The notes: generated from the sequence alone by a model not told the origin. Counted from the first letter of the stretch, positions 1 to 12,200 are shown. The stretch is 64,000 nt of DNA from Agapetus fuscipes (GCA_951799405.1 OX637350.1:8107852-8171851); one strand, 5' to 3'. Program-made: numbers and translations.

Positions 1-110
1 CATTTGCAATCTCGCTTATCTGATGAATCCATTCTTCCCCCGGTCTTACCCTTCCACGCTCACCTTCGCCATTCTTTGTACACCCATTTTGTCTGTCGTC
101 AATCGTCTAT
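1..110 (-). mobile_element. RTE-like LINE fragment, cut by window edge
   Basis: On the minus strand this stretch encodes GERGRVRPGEEW followed by IHQISEIAN. This matches the GRGRPRKVWMDQISEIAN segment near the C-terminus of the RTE reverse transcriptase at 1100-2401. The more N-terminal part (RLTTDK) lies in another frame, so the piece is frameshifted. The window edge removes its 3' part. It is a dead fragment. Confidence 0.6.
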
Positions 111-176
111 ACTTTTTCTCATATTCCATTTCATGCTTTGGATTAGCGTGAAAAACATGGGATCTCTTATAAATAA

Positions 177-345
177 TGTAAAATCTTAGTTGCCAAGATA
201 TATTACATTTAAGATTCATATTACATGCATTCCTAGCAGACACCTAAAAGTTCGCGCTTGGACCTACAACATTAGAAAACCGAATCTCCAATGAACAAAC
301 GCCCTGCAACTCCTGCCAACTTTCCATGAAACAAAGTGACATTGT
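177..345 (-). repeat. Rep-S retroposon copy (diverged)
   Basis: Diverged reverse-oriented copy of rep-S. It shows the family order: the TCTTAGTTGCCAAGATATAT tail side, a GTTCGCGCTT block, the CCTGCAACTCCTGCC block and the GACATTG block. The head is missing. Confidence 0.55.
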
Positions 346-889
346 AACTATGAAATTTCTAAAATCTGGATCTATTCTGCTCATTTCTCCTAAGACTGTC
401 CTTAACTGTCCTCATCAGATGAGAGACGTAACATTTGTACCTATTTTTTATTTTCAGGCAAACAGCTTTAACTTACGCTTGTAATAAAAGAGAAATGCGT
501 TGTAATACAGCTAGTTTATGTATGATATTTTTTTGTTGTATAGAAAATAATATCTTGTAAATTGTTTATACCGATGTAGATAATCCTCGAAAATCCTATC
601 TGACAGTAATTCTACAAAGCCGAACATGTCAGCTTTGTTTCATATATATTTGCTACAGCCTTTGATGGCTTTGGTTCGATAATTATTTGGCTTACACATA
701 CTAGGCTACAAGATCCTTTTAGTCAGATTCTCCCTAAATTTTGTACATAATGACGTAAAATTCTCTGAAAAATGTCAGGAAACGTATCCCTGTTGGATAA
801 TGTAGTCATTCTCCAACTGCCTGTTCATGATTGCACGGTGCACTCGAAAGGTTTTACGTTTTAGTAACTTTTCCGAGCGTGACTTTTTC
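346..889. other. Unrecognised AT-rich sequence
   Basis: No coding signal or clear repeat. A polypyrimidine tract followed by CAG at about 450-464 resembles a splice acceptor, but no convincing exon follows. Confidence 0.5.
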
Positions 890-1016
890 AATCTCAAATG
901 AACATAAGCCTTGCAACTCTTGCCGTCCTTCCCTGAAACAGGGGTGACATTGGCAAAGTGAACCAATTTTTTTACAGTATGGGTGGTCAGCCGCATAACA
1001 ACCTATAAGTCAAGGA
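890..1016 (-). repeat. Rep-S retroposon copy
   Basis: Well-preserved head half of rep-S in reverse orientation: the CCCTGAAACAGGGGTGACAT block, then TTTACAGTATGGGTGGTCAG, then the terminal CTATAAGTCAAGGAA. The right end at about 1016 gives the family 5' boundary. The tail half diverges below about 885. Confidence 0.75.
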
Positions 1017-1099
1017 ACATACATGACAAATTACATTTTTAAAATCAATAAAATAACAATATATACATTGACATAAAAAACTAAATCACAAAACCAATT

Positions 1100-2401
1100 T
1101 TACTTTAACAAACCCCAGCCGCCAACATCACAGATCAACCGCCATTTCTTTCTATCCTTACATACTTCTTTCATTTCCTCCAGAGTCATAACCTTCTTCA
1201 TACAAGCTCTTCTTTTATTATGACTCTGGATATTCCATTCATTCGCAATTTCGGATATTTGGTCCATCCATACCTTTCTCGGTCTTCCTCTACCACGACA
1301 TCCATCTATTCTACCAACATATACTTTCTTCGTCAGTCTTTCCTCATTCATTCTCTCCATATGCCCAAACCATCTTAACAAACTTCTTTTAATCTTCACT
1401 TTCACACTTTCTTTTGCACCACATTCTTCTCTTACAAAATCATTCCTCACCCTGTCACTCCGTTTTTTCCCAATCATACTTCTTAGAAAGTCCATTTCAA
1501 CAGTATGGACTTTACTAATTTCACTTTCATTCACCGTCCAGGCCTCGCTTCCATACATCAAGGTGGGTAAAAGTATGCCACTGCGTACCGCCAATCGAGC
1601 ATTTTTAGATATGTTTTGATTTTTGGCGATACAAGCTGTGGCACCCAGTACACACCTGCCCTTCATTACTCTTCTTTCAAATTCACCGGTCATTCTTCCA
1701 TCTTTTTCAAACATACTTCCCAGGTATACAAACTCATTTACGACATCAACATTCATTCCATTAATTTTAAATTCATAATTCATACTTTCATCATCTCTTT
1801 CAAAAATCAATACTTTCGTCTTACTTGCATTCAACTTCAGATGGTTACCTAACAAAGCTTCATTCAATCTAGAGAGCATTGTTTGCAATTATACTGCTGA
1901 ATCAGAAACAAGAACTGCATCATCTGCATACAGTAAAACACTCACTTTGCTCTCTCCTATCGTCAATCCACAATCATTAAGTCGAGCATCTCTGACACAC
2001 TTGTCCATGACTATGTTAAATAGCCATGGACTCATCACACATCCTTGCCTCACACCCTTATAAACTTCAAACCACTCACTATACTCACCATCAATACGAA
2101 CACATGCCTTACTATTTTCATAGTTTGCATGCACCGCACCTAGGAGAGCCCCATTCACTCCGTATGCTTTCAAAACATCCCATAACATACCTCTGTCTAC
2201 TGAGTCAAAAGCCTTTTCCAGATCTACAAAGGCCGTGAACAGCTTCCGCCTCACCGACAATTGTTTTTCAACAAGTTGTCGTAGAGTAAAAATCTGATCA
2301 ACACAGCCTCTACCGGCCATAAAGCCGGACTGTATATCGGAAATCCTTTCACTAGTAGTCACTAGTAGGAACGGAGTTTCAATTTTTGTCTCTGCGAGCA
2401 A
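1100..2401 (-). pseudogene. RTE-like LINE reverse transcriptase, 5'-truncated, one stop
   Basis: Minus-strand frame of about 430 codons encoding the catalytic part and C-terminus of a non-LTR reverse transcriptase. It runs from ISDIQSGFMAGRGCVDQIF through motif A (FVDLEKAFDSVD), motif B (GVRQGCVMSPWLFNIV) and motif C (LLYADDAVLVSDS). Then come FVYLGSMFEKDG, LMYGSEAWT, LRWFGHMERM and GRGRPRKVWMDQISEIANEW. The endonuclease and first reverse transcriptase motifs are absent, typical of a 5'-truncated insertion. One in-frame TAA at 1889-1891 follows the YADD motif, where the paralogue at 31277-32152 has a glutamate codon (DSAAELQTML). Without that stop the frame is continuous. It is a retrotransposon relic, probably fairly young. 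Confidence 0.88.
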
Positions 2402-3364
2402 ACGTCACAAGTCCACGTGATTAAGGGCTTTAGCAACCAAAATAAAAATATTAGTTTGCTTTCTCCCTAGTTGCTAGCAGCCCGGCTTTCTGACGTATTT
2501 GTTTTTGTATTTGTTATCTGTGTTAACAACACTCAGTTGCCATATTCGATAGGTGTTTTTCACACGACAGTGGCTATCCTATCATCTTTTTTATTGCCAT
2601 CATGAATTTGCACACACAATAAAAATGTTCATAAAAAAATAATGCCCATTCCATTTTTGCATTCTAAATGTGGTCTTTATGGGCAACTTCAAAAGACTGC
2701 TTACTGTAACAAATGATAAATGGATTGTCATAGTCATAAAAATGTGTCGCTTAATTTTTAAAAGAAACTTCTCTCCTTCTAAAAAAAAGACCATCCGAGC
2801 AGCAAAAAGCAGATTTGACCATTAATCTTTATTACCCGTTGAAACCGTAGTTGCGTACGTACTTGTATCTTCCTTTTACTCCCAGAGGCCTACGCTTTGG
2901 CAGTATTGAATTTTAGCTCACCAATAAATCTTGACATAATCTTGTATCAAAAAAAAAAATAACGGAAAGCAGATACATACTGTCATTTTTTTCAATGTAA
3001 AAAATGACTGGCTCATATTTGAGTTGTTTACAATCAATGCGGCAATCTAGGATGTTTTCTAAAGTGTGATAATTATATTGAAATGAAAAGAAAAGGATCT
3101 CCGGTGTGTAATTATATCTATCTAAATTTCGAAAAACTCCTAGATTGCTGTCTTTGTTTCTATCTGAATCAATAGCAGCTGTATTTCAGTAAAATGCGGT
3201 ATTCTTAAGAAATCAAAATATTGAACATCAATCTCAATTTGTCTTGTCATTTATACAAATTTAAGGTCGACAAAAATACAGGTTTTATTCTTCCAGCTTC
3301 ATTGAATAATTCTCTGCAAACTCGGCTGTACCTACGCATTGTCAACGGCCCTTCAAAACAATGT
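2402..3364. other. Unrecognised AT-rich sequence
   Basis: No long frame, tRNA-like box or repeat matching elsewhere in the window. The ORFs here are short and AT-driven. Confidence 0.5.
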
Positions 3365-3660
3365 CGCAAATCCACAAAATTAAACTCCCCTCGTCATCCC
3401 ATTCAGTTGTCGTTGGGGGGTGGGGTGGACGCACCGCAAAAGTCGTGTTCTTATTATAAAGGAAAAGTTGGCTTTATATTCTGGGCCGGCATTCCTGCCG
3501 CTTTGTTGGCGCGGTTTGGTTTCGGGGCGGATTTTTCGTTCCACGTGGAAATTCCCCTTTCGCATTTAGCACCGGACTGTGACGACTCGTGTACTCTCTA
3601 CGGATTCTATAGTCCCGAGCCGCCCCTATCTGCCAACGGCGCTGTCGCGTTTTTTTTTTG
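3365..3660. other. GC-richer island, no confident gene
   Basis: This block is clearly richer in G and C than its surroundings and has G-runs near 3412-3428. A 161-codon plus frame crosses it (3221-3706), but the protein has no recognisable domain and AT-rich flanks. A conserved non-coding or regulatory segment is as likely as an exon. Confidence 0.4.
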
Positions 3661-3779
3661 TTATCCCGAAAAAAACATCAGATATCTCCTGTGGCATCGC
3701 TGCTAATTATTTTTATGTTAATTAAAATGACTTTTTGCAATTTTTCTACTCCAAACTTTGTATATATGTACTTACTACT

Positions 3780-3945
3780 AGTACCAAATCTGAGATGTTA
3801 CGATAGGGTGAAAAGGGACTTGCTAGTTCGGGGCGTGACCAATTAGCGACGAAATTGAATGGAGAGGGCAAGGTGGAGGCAACTCCTCGAATAGGCCAAG
3901 ACCCACACTGCGTTGTAGAACTAATCATGATGATGATTCGTTCAA
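3780..3945 (+). mobile_element. Possible LINE 3' end with ATG-repeat tail
   Basis: Contains a degraded piece reading ARWRQLLE and AKTHTAL, which resembles the DRAKWRQL segment at the end of RTE-type reverse transcriptases. It is followed by a short ATGATGATG tail at 3928-3938. The match is short and frame-broken. Confidence 0.33.
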
Positions 3946-4352
3946 ATTAAAAAAAAAACGCTCAAGTACTTTTATTTCACTTATGAAAAATAATGAACTC
4001 TCGTGTGGTATATTTATATCGTGAAGTAAATGGATTATATGCTCAAACCCTCCTCGTACCCGTCCTGTATGTATGTGTCAGAAGGACCCACAGCACATGG
4101 ACGCTCATGCAAAGCTATATATTTTCTCAAGTGGCGAAAGGCCTTCCCGTGAAGTGAAAGCAACGGCACGACAAAACAAGAACCTCTAGGTCAGAGGCGT
4201 GCCCATGCCTCTTAAAGTAAATGGTTCGATGTTACTGAAGCTAATAGCATACCTCGGGTGGCACTCCTTGTGGGATTGTTGCTAGATCACGAGTAGCGTG
4301 AATAATGATACACATAATACGAAATAATAATAATTTAAATCTAAGGACAGGA
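3946..4352 (-). other. Probable 3' untranslated part of the R1-clade LINE
   Basis: Lies directly downstream (minus strand) of the R1-clade frame ending at 4353. No coding signal is visible. I infer that it holds the element's 3' UTR, but could not fix the 3' end or a target-site duplication. Confidence 0.35.
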
Positions 4353-5444
4353 TTACTGTGAATCCGCTGCGGATGCGGCTTGGCAAAATGAAGCGCAAAA
4401 TCGCTCAAAAGCGGAGAAATTTGATTTTGTAGCAACAAAGTCTGCGTAACCGACTGGGCCAATGGCCGGCCGTACTGCAGCAAGGAGCGCAACCCGATCA
4501 GAGTGTCGCAATGGACAGTACCATAATATGTGAGGCACGTCCTGGGAGCTGGCGCCGCAAGGGCACTCTGCTGATAAGATGGATGGGATACCCAGCTGGT
4601 GTAGTTTGGCTTTAAAGTTTCCGTGGCCAGTTAAAAACTGGCTGGTAAAGTGGTTCGGGACAAGCCACTTTGCAGCCAAGCGCTGCTCGATGGAGGGGAA
4701 AAAAGAGTACAATATGTTGTTCTCCGAACTATTCCACTCTCGCTGCCATTGCCGTGTCGCGAGGGAAAAAAGAGTGTCTTTAACGGCTTGCGTTACGCGC
4801 CCCACGGGAGGTTCGACAATTGTGGCATCGATCGCCGCCGAAAGGCCGCGTCTGAGAAGACCGAAGGCAGCTGAGAGTTGTAGCTGGAGATCTAGTGGGA
4901 AGACCCCCGCTAAGACTGGAAGAGCCACAGTGGAGGTCGTTCTATACGCTTTAGTCATTAGTAACAGAGCCCGTCTCTGACCAGAAAGAACTGCGCGGCG
5001 CGTTTTGCCTGAAAGGCACTTGTCCGCCCAGCATATTGACGCGTACGCAGCAATACCTAGGAAGACTGAGTCATAAAGGATCCGAAGAGCGCGGCCTTGC
5101 AGGCCCCACTTTACGCGCGATAGACGGGCGACCTTTCCGTAGGCATTGCTACCTCGGATAGTGATCGCTTTGGCGTGCTGAGTGAAGCTCAGTTTGGTGT
5201 CTAACTTGACTCCAAGATACACCACAGATTGCGAAATTTTTACACGGGTTCCCTGAAAATCTATTATTGGGGGGCGCTTTGGATCGAGTTTACCCTTGAG
5301 GAGGATAGCTTCGGTCTTGTGCGGAGCAAAAACAAGCTTGTTCCTGTCTCCCCAGTCAGCAATAGACTGAAGAGATGATCTCGACAGTTTCTCGATCTCG
5401 GAACGAGATTTATAGCCGTCTGTATAGCCGATTGTAGCCGTCTT
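4353..5444 (-). pseudogene. R1-clade LINE, C-terminal part of ORF2
   Basis: Open minus-strand frame of about 363 codons, preceded by a stop at 5445-5447. It begins just after where the YADD catalytic motif would be (GYTDGYKSRSEIEKLS), then NKLVFAPHKTEAILLKGKL, VVYLGVKLDTKLSFTQH, RILYDSVFLGIAAYASICWA and FLTGHGNFKAKLHQLG. It ends with a zinc-knuckle-like block, CPCGASSQDVPHILWYCPL. This order (thumb, WAD segment, C-terminal C-x-C...H...C) is typical of the R1 and LOA groups. Endonuclease and catalytic motifs are missing, so it is a 5'-truncated, inactive copy without internal stops. R1 proper targets rDNA, but nothing here looks like rDNA, so it is a non-rDNA relative or an off-target copy. 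Confidence 0.85.
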
Positions 5445-5559
5445 TTAGTCGTTACAAAAATACTCTAATCTGCGACGCTAACGTCGTGTTACATCGCCAT
5501 AGACCGCTCAGCCATAACGCCGATGTAAAAGGAAGAACTGCTTGGCTTTCCAACTTACA

Positions 5560-5806
5560 AAAAACAACAATACCTGGAAGTAATTCTGATATGGGGGGGG
5601 GACAAGGCAAGTTCGAACCGCGCTTGCGTCGTGTCCTACCGACAATAACTTTGACCCTTGTTCAACTGATTGAGCTATTGTTAATTATTAATTCATTAAA
5701 AGATTAAATAATCTATTATTCATTGATAATGTTAATACATATTTCTGGCCAGGCAAAATAGGTTGGTGAATTGCATTCTTCTTCACAAGTCTATTTAAAA
5801 AAAAAG
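5560..5806 (+). mobile_element. SINE-B copy (tRNA-like head, A-rich 3' end)
   Basis: Shares three blocks in order with the interrupted copy at 31140-32454: a B-box-like GTTCGAACC at 5612-5620, TTGAGCTATTGTTAATTATT, and TTTCTGGCCAGGC followed by GAATTGCATTCTTCTTCACA. It ends in an A-run at 5797-5805. A tRNA-like promoter plus A-rich end fits a SINE. The upstream A box is not clear here. Confidence 0.6.
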
Positions 5807-6886
5807 TAATATAACTTAATATCTAGTTCATCATCAAATGTCTGATGATCTTGATTCAACTCATGCGAGATTCGCGTGTCTGAACATTTCAAATAAAGAT
5901 TTTCCCGAGGACCAAGGATTTGCTTTTGATGTCCGCGCCGACGTTTTCCTTCGTCAATCTCTCACAAAAGAAAATGTATCCATTGACTACCCAGGGACGC
6001 ATCACATTCATCCCGGGCATTTCTTCCTTGTTGCTAGGATTCACTTCCTTTTCTTGTAATTCATCCCGCCGACCATTTCACTAAGCTTTTCAATCTATTT
6101 CTTGCGACGCACACTTTTCATGGTTTCAGTTCGTTACAGACTACTCGTAGATTATAAGATTCTCTTGAACTTTAAAGTAATCATTTTTTGGTTTGCTCTT
6201 TGTATCAATTGTTTTATTTTTTCCAAAAATATGTACTGACGCGGTAATTTTAAAATCATAACTGACAATTAATCAGACTGTAAAACATTGCGTGAAGTCC
6301 CTCGATGAATAGAAAAAATATACTAAAGTATACCTAGTGAGTTATGTAGTTTTCATACATTTAATTGTAATAACGCGAACGTGGAGAAAAGAGTGGAAAG
6401 AAATTTTTAGTATTTAAAACGGTTGTATAACTTGGCATTTTCCCTTCAATTTTTAGAATTTGTAAAAAAGAATAAACGCTTTAATTTGTTGGTTTTTAGC
6501 TCTCGGAGAGGGAAAGTCTCCGGTTTTTGTAAATAAAATATTTTCTTAAAAGTTCTTGTATAAAGGCAACTTTCTTATACAAATAACCATCGTATAAAGT
6601 ATAAACTATCGTATAAATTTTCTTACGTCATAAAAATCCTGCTTTGAACGTCGATCCGTCAATACCTTCACACGGCATAAAACACACGGAACATGAAGTA
6701 TGGGAGAAACATTCAGGACGTGTACTGAGGGAATATGTGGGAAACTTTGTAAGAAGATTTTATTAAGTAAATCTTCTGTTCCGCGGCATCAAAGGAGTGG
6801 AAACGTTGAATTGCAAATGTGTTGCCGTCGGTTTTCAAGTTTATTTATGGAACTCCCAACAGCTACGACGCTACCAGCACAGAGCA
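5807..6886. other. Unrecognised AT-rich sequence
   Basis: Only short frames. No motif, repeat or RNA structure that I can support. Confidence 0.5.
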
Positions 6887-7018
6887 TACGTAGCGTTTTC
6901 ACCAAAATATAGTAAAACTAATTCACTTTCTAGGGACACTGTTTTAGTTTCCGTACATTTTTTGGTAAACGCAATTGTTGAGTTTGAATTTATATTTGTA
7001 TACTTGGGGTACAGGCTG
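6887..7018 (+). mobile_element. FB1 foldback MITE, left end missing
   Basis: Keeps part of the left arm (TAGCGTTTTCACCAAAATAT), the centre and the full right arm ending TATACTTGGGGTAC at about 7014. Confidence 0.65.
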
Positions 7019-7564
7019 TTCACTATATGGGCTCTACGCTTCCTTCAACGGCATGAATAGCATTACCATAATAAAAAAACGTTTTGAAAAAATACATGTA
7101 AACCCCCGTGTGGGTGATGCGATCTGGCTTAAAACTCATAATGTGTCGGTATATCGCATCCCTTTGGAGGAAACTCGTTTATTTTTACATTTAAATTCTA
7201 TGAATAGATACAAAACCTTAACATCAAGCGCTGCCTTTTCATAAATTTACATTTATACATACTTACCAACCTACGCATCACAATTATGCGTACATTATTT
7301 TAATTTAAAAAATAAAGGATTCCCATAACATATTTATCTCTGAAAAAAGGAAGAGCTAACATGGAAGAAAGATCATATTTTGTAAAATATGTAAATGTCA
7401 AGGTATCAAAAAACGCCTTAATTTTGTCTAAATAACAAAACTGAAACACAACTCAATATGTTCATTTATTGCAAAAGGTAACCAAAAAATAAAATTAATT
7501 CATCAAGCGTGTTTCTGTATATTTACCTGTCATCGGAATTTTGCAAGTACCTACTATAATCCAT
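7019..7564. other. Unrecognised AT-rich sequence
   Basis: Nothing beyond short AT-driven frames. Confidence 0.5.
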
Positions 7565-7665
7565 AATCTAAGTTGCAAGGATATATTCATTCAAAGCTCT
7601 CAGATGTATGCCCACAAACAAACACGTGCAGTTCGCGCTTACAAATGCTGATTGTGATTACCAAA
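7565..7665 (-). repeat. Rep-S retroposon, tail half
   Basis: Reverse copy of the 3' half: AATCTAAGTTGCAAGGATAT, CAAAGCTCTCAGATGTATGC and AGTTCGCGCTTACAAATGCT. Very close to the tail halves at 32209-32403 and 49355-49612, which marks a rep-S subfamily. Confidence 0.72.
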
Positions 7666-7844
7666 TTCAAGATTACTTTTTACCATCCATCTCTTGTCAT
7701 ATTACACTCCCACAGCCTCATCTCGTATTTTGTATCTTTCATACAAGACTTATTAATTAAGTTTCATTCTCCCGCTTCGAGTTTAGTAAATTCATTAAAA
7801 TGCCGACACACTGTGAAGACGAAATATTAATTCGATAACGCGCT

Positions 7845-7993
7845 CAGTACCCGAGTATAAAACATCACATTTAAACTAAACCAAAGCGTTTTGCCAAAAA
7901 TTATAAAAACTAAAACAGCACCTTAACCGAGCGTTTTACTGTCTGTACGTTTTTAGTAAAACGTTGTGATGGTTTTTACACTTGGGGTACTGC
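7845..7993. mobile_element. FB1 foldback MITE, full length
   Basis: Complete imperfect palindrome beginning CAGTACCCGAGTATAAAACA and ending ACACTTGGGGTACTG. The arms carry the family blocks AAACCAAAGCGTTTTGCC and AAAACGTTGTGATGG. No transposase is encoded. Confidence 0.78.
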
Positions 7994-10227
7994 TGTATGG
8001 AACCGCCAGGATTAATTCCCTAATTTCCTACGAGATGACAAAGCCGAATGAAACTGAACCTCACCTATTAGAGGTGATATGAAATATTTCAGTGTAATAG
8101 GAGAAGCCAAGGCGGGTGCCATCCAATAAATTTCATCGGCATGATATCAAGGGAATGTAAGTTCATGAAATTTTAAAAGAGAAACAATTGTGAACCCATA
8201 GGAAAATTGATTTAAAAAGGATTTCTAATGATTTAAATTTTATCTGTCGTGATTAAAAAATATATGAATTTCTATTCCCTTTGTGGTTGCATGCATGGTC
8301 AACAGTTGCACGACAGGAAACATTTTTTTCACGATATTTTTCTATTTTTCAATGTTGTTTTTTCGGTATTATTAAATACCTTTAACTTTTTATACCCTGT
8401 GTAAACATTGTAATAAAACATTGCGTCATTTCCACTCAATCGCGTAAATAGAATAATGTATGGAATATAAAACAGCATCTATGTACATAGTGAGTGTCAT
8501 TTTGCTTCTGTATTATTTCTGTTCACGTGATCGACGAGAGTTTACGTAATGTTTTATACAAGGATTAAAGGTGTCTATATTATGTATTGAAAAGAATTGA
8601 AATGGAGGATCATTTACGTCAAAAATTTCTCTCGACTTTTTTATCGCCACGTCGCAGACTTATCCTCAGTTCAACAAACCCAGACAGTCTACCTGGAAAT
8701 CCTCTTTACTTTTCAACTTTGACGCGGCGTCTCTTCTGTAATCTTCCCCAAACTACTTGTTGCCGTCGGCCGCCTCGCAAATGTAATTATTTACTTATCA
8801 GTGGTTGGCGCTTGCCTACCCACTTTCTAATGCCAGCTGCTGTCAGACAAACGCATTGTCTGCGACTGTGAAATGTTCAATTACTCCCAGCCTGGAAGCG
8901 AGGCGGAAAGATACTTCCTTCATCACTTGAGTGTTGCTTATTCGGAGACGTTTCAGCGATGCTTAGCGTCTGTTTTGCATAAATTGCAGTCTGATGCCTG
9001 GTTGAGACGGCTTCATCTGTGTAGTAGCGAGTTATTAGTGATCTTAAGTATCCAGGCATGGACTACATGCAAGTAAACAACCTTGAACCTGTAATGGGGA
9101 TTTTCTTTTGGATTAGATACAGCAAAAGTAAATAAGAACGTTGAACAATTTTTATTTCATGCAAATTATTCAGGAACTAATACTCAAGAAGAAGTGATCA
9201 AGAAATCTAAATATGGGCGTAAAATATATTATTTGATTTGATTGATCGCTTAAAAAAATCGCTTATGATTTCTGGGCAGGAATTAAGTATATTCTTTCTA
9301 CCAAAATACTTATTTGAACAGTGCTATTCTTACTTTAGTCATACTAAGAAATTCGCCGTGATTTAATATTTCAAATGATTTATTTTGCTGTTTTAAATTT
9401 TATGTGATTTCTGCGCCACAAAGCGATTGATTTGCAATAAAGTCCTGTCATTTTGACAAAAGGACGAAAAAATCAAAAACCAATATTGTATTAAACTAAA
9501 TACGATATAATAATTGAATACGACACTTGTCGAAATCGAATGTCTGCCATTTAAATCGTGTATGAGCTAGATTTGTGTCAGACTAAGTTTGCAGGTTAGG
9601 TTTGGGTGCCAATTGAGCTAAGAACGCGAGTCTAACTCCTACAGGAATCATGATTTGTCAAAGCGTGGGCTCAACAGACGACCAAAAGTCTAAAAATAAC
9701 ACCGTAAGATTCTTTACTATACCTTGTTAGATGAAGATTCTCTCTCTCTCCTGAAAATAAATTGGAATCCATACGCGCTGGTCTGTGTGGGCAAGCATAT
9801 GCCTACAGTTGAAAACATGGCAGCTCACGCATACACCCACTTACTAATGCACTTGCACTCGACTCGTGTGAACGGCGTTTGGGAAACGCGAATGCTTGTT
9901 TGCACACACACACTGCACAAGTGTCTTATCTTAGTCATGCATTGCCGTAGACTTGCGATTGTCACGCCAGCCTTCTCGAAATTTCATCATGAATTTTCAT
10001 AAGGCAGATACACTTCAGAGTTATTCAAAACTAATTGCTACGAATATGCTTTGTGGCAGCGGGAATGCTTTGCAAGAATTTTAAACAGAGAGTCGGAAAT
10101 TTCAGGAAATCATATTGCAGATTTATTGCTGAGGAATTTTTGTATTAGTGTGATTGCAATGTGTAACAGTGAATGAGTGTAGTGCTATTTGAAGATAACA
10201 AATGCAATTTAATCTCCGAGATCTATT
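7994..10227. other. Mostly unrecognised sequence with two weak dispersed repeats
   Basis: A GC-richer stretch at 8620-9080 has two short plus frames without recognisable domains. Segments at about 8985-9110 and 9825-9895 resemble 19555-19665 and 20555-20605 in the same order, for example ACCTTGAACCTGTAATGG and GACTCGTGTGAACGGC. Otherwise nothing is identified. Confidence 0.45.
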
Positions 10228-10275
10228 TTTTACAGTATGGGTGGTGAGCTTCATACCTATAAGTCAAGGAACGTG
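10228..10275 (-). repeat. Rep-S retroposon, head only
   Basis: About 48 bp of the rep-S head in reverse orientation: TTTTACAGTATGGGTGGTGA followed by ACCTATAAGTCAAGGAAC. Confidence 0.65.
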
Positions 10276-10304
10276 TGACTCGTATGATCAGTACAATGTT
10301 CTGA

Positions 10305-10459
10305 TATTTATTTAAAAAAAATACGCAGTTTTAGTTCACTTTTAATTTTTAATTTTTTGTTTAAATATTTTCGCCTTGCATGAGGAGCAGCGAAATATTT
10401 GAGCAAAATATAAAATTTTAAAAGTGAACTAAAACTTTATATATTTTTTTAAATAAATG
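10305..10459. repeat. AT-rich foldback palindrome
   Basis: Almost the whole segment is one imperfect inverted repeat: the left arm has GTTTTAGTTCACTTTTAA and the right arm has AAAAGTGAACTAAAAC, with TATTTATTTAAAAAAA-like outer ends. The core sequence resembles the palindrome at 16857-16995, so both may be one MITE family. Confidence 0.65.
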
Positions 10460-11167
10460 CAACGGACTTTCACTGTGTGTATCACCAAACTCCAACAAAT
10501 ATAAGGTTCTGATAGTTTGCCTCTACAAAAAAACATATATGCCTTTCAGAATGAACGAATACTTTATATTGCTTCGTGGAAGATAACGTCGTTGCTGTAC
10601 ATTGGACATAGGTTCATCGATATTCATTGTACGTAGGTTCATATTATAAGATAATCAGGAATAATCAAAATGGGGGAATATTGTATGTAATTTGAATCTG
10701 AATTTGTTTAGTAACCAAACAACGTATAATTTCAACTTTACATAATCACACCCACAGACAGGCAATATCACATTCGCTACAGACGAAATCGGGCTTCGAC
10801 ATATTCAGTGGGCAACTGTCATACCTTCATCTCGGGATCTCGTTACTATTTCAATATGAACCCACCGACGCAACTCAAACAACAATTTAATATCATCCCC
10901 TGCTGGTCCATACCAGGTGATCCGCCCACATATTCTGGGGGTGGAATCTGTAAATCTCCCACAATATGGGATTCAAACCCTTATGTTTTTATTGAGGTAC
11001 CAAAGAAGCTCTAGTTCGATTAACCGATAGATATAGTTTTGTTTGTTCGAAATTTGCTTGCTACAGGTGTTATTTGATGTGTTTGTAACGACCTGAATTT
11101 GGTTCAAACATTTGAATGCAATAGTAGGTATTTTAATTTTTGTTCCTGTCTTTTTTAGAATTGTATA
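10460..11167. other. Unrecognised AT-rich sequence
   Basis: No supported feature. A GGGATTCAAACCC-like string near 10968 recalls a tRNA B box, but no partner box or cloverleaf is visible. Confidence 0.45.
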
Positions 11168-11495
11168 ATGTATCTTAGCCACTCACATAGGCTTTCTATA
11201 GGACACCAATGTACCTCGCGATTGACTTTGCGCTCCGGGAAAAATGACGCCAGAGCATTGGTCAATGAGACTTTGTGCCAGTCTCCAACAATGTTTAGTG
11301 AGTGTGCTTTTCCAGTGGCGGCTCCAAGAGCATGGAACCGACTGCCTCCTATAGTTCGAGAGATTTACGACAGCAGTCACTTCAAGACACGTCTCTGTTC
11401 ACCGAATCTATTGGGGCGCCCTTGGAGTAACAATGAAACGAAACGGTGCCAAAGAAAAAAGTCAACTGATTCATCATCATCATCAAAGTCATATT
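11168..11495 (+). mobile_element. CR1/L2-type LINE, extreme C-terminus and 3' end
   Basis: The plus frame from 11168 encodes MFSECAFPVAAPRAWNRLPP followed by IVREIYDSSHFKTRL. This is the classic last block of CR1, L2 and Jockey-type ORF2 proteins (F-x-x-AAPRxWNxLPxxIR...FKxxL). It is followed by a short TCATCATCATCATC tail at about 11471. Only this C-terminal fragment survives. Confidence 0.72.
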
Positions 11496-11769
11496 GGTAG
11501 ATGGATTCACTGACCCCTGATTTTGTATATTTTGCTCACTCAATGAAATCACGAGTATTAATTAGTGAAAAAAAGTTAGATCTACGGTGTTTCTGAATAG
11601 CGCTAACTGTATATAATTTTATATTGATATTTTGACAGCAAAAAGTTGGTCAATTTTTTTTTCGGAAACCGCATCAAGTTAAATTATTAATTCCGAACGA
11701 AAAGGGAAAGGCTTGTAATTATTCCGAACGAGATTTAAGAATTAAAATGAGTTTTGTTTTTGACAGGCG

Positions 11770-12049
11770 TCTGAAAGGCTTTGATCTGCCCTGCAGACCC
11801 CTACACAGGAAGCGCCCCCAGTAATCCCCTGACTGACTCCTGTGAGCAAGGTGCAGCACCGACCCTGGACCTCCCCTGCCGCTCCAGACGGCTAATTAAT
11901 GTTGGTCCGCTCGCCACTCGCCGGGAATGTGGAATTTAATTTCGTCTCACCAGCCCAGCCAGAGCCAAGCAGGCGGTTGGAGTACCAATTATAATTCCGT
12001 AATGCCAAAATGACCCCCCGTGATTCAGCCGGCCCTGTGTGCCGCCCTG
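11770..12049. other. GC-richer island, no confident gene
   Basis: A stretch of markedly higher GC than its flanks, ending exactly where an FB1 copy begins. Minus-strand frames are short (66 codons) and unrecognised. It could be single-copy conserved or regulatory DNA. Confidence 0.35.
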
Positions 12050-12200
12050 CACCCCAAGTACAAAATTTTCCACTCAAACTCAACCATAGCATATCCCAAA
12101 AAATATATGTAAACTAAAGTAAGCGCTTCCTGTAAGCGTATCTTTTTTGTATTTAAATTATTTGGATAAGTTTAAACGTAATGTTTTGTACTTGGGGTAG
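12050..12200. mobile_element. FB1 foldback MITE, full length
   Basis: Begins CACCCCAAGTACAAAA and ends TTTTGTACTTGGGGTAG. Both arms are present, although the inner parts have diverged. Confidence 0.75.

Noticed and set aside
3221..3706. 161-codon plus frame over a GC-rich island
   Set aside because: No recognisable family and no splice or promoter context. Kept only as a GC-rich island.
4579..4980. 133-codon plus frame
   Set aside because: Antisense shadow of the R1-clade reverse transcriptase on the minus strand.
8587..9076. Two short plus frames in a GC-richer patch
   Set aside because: No family resemblance, no continuity between frames, and part of the patch is a dispersed weak repeat.
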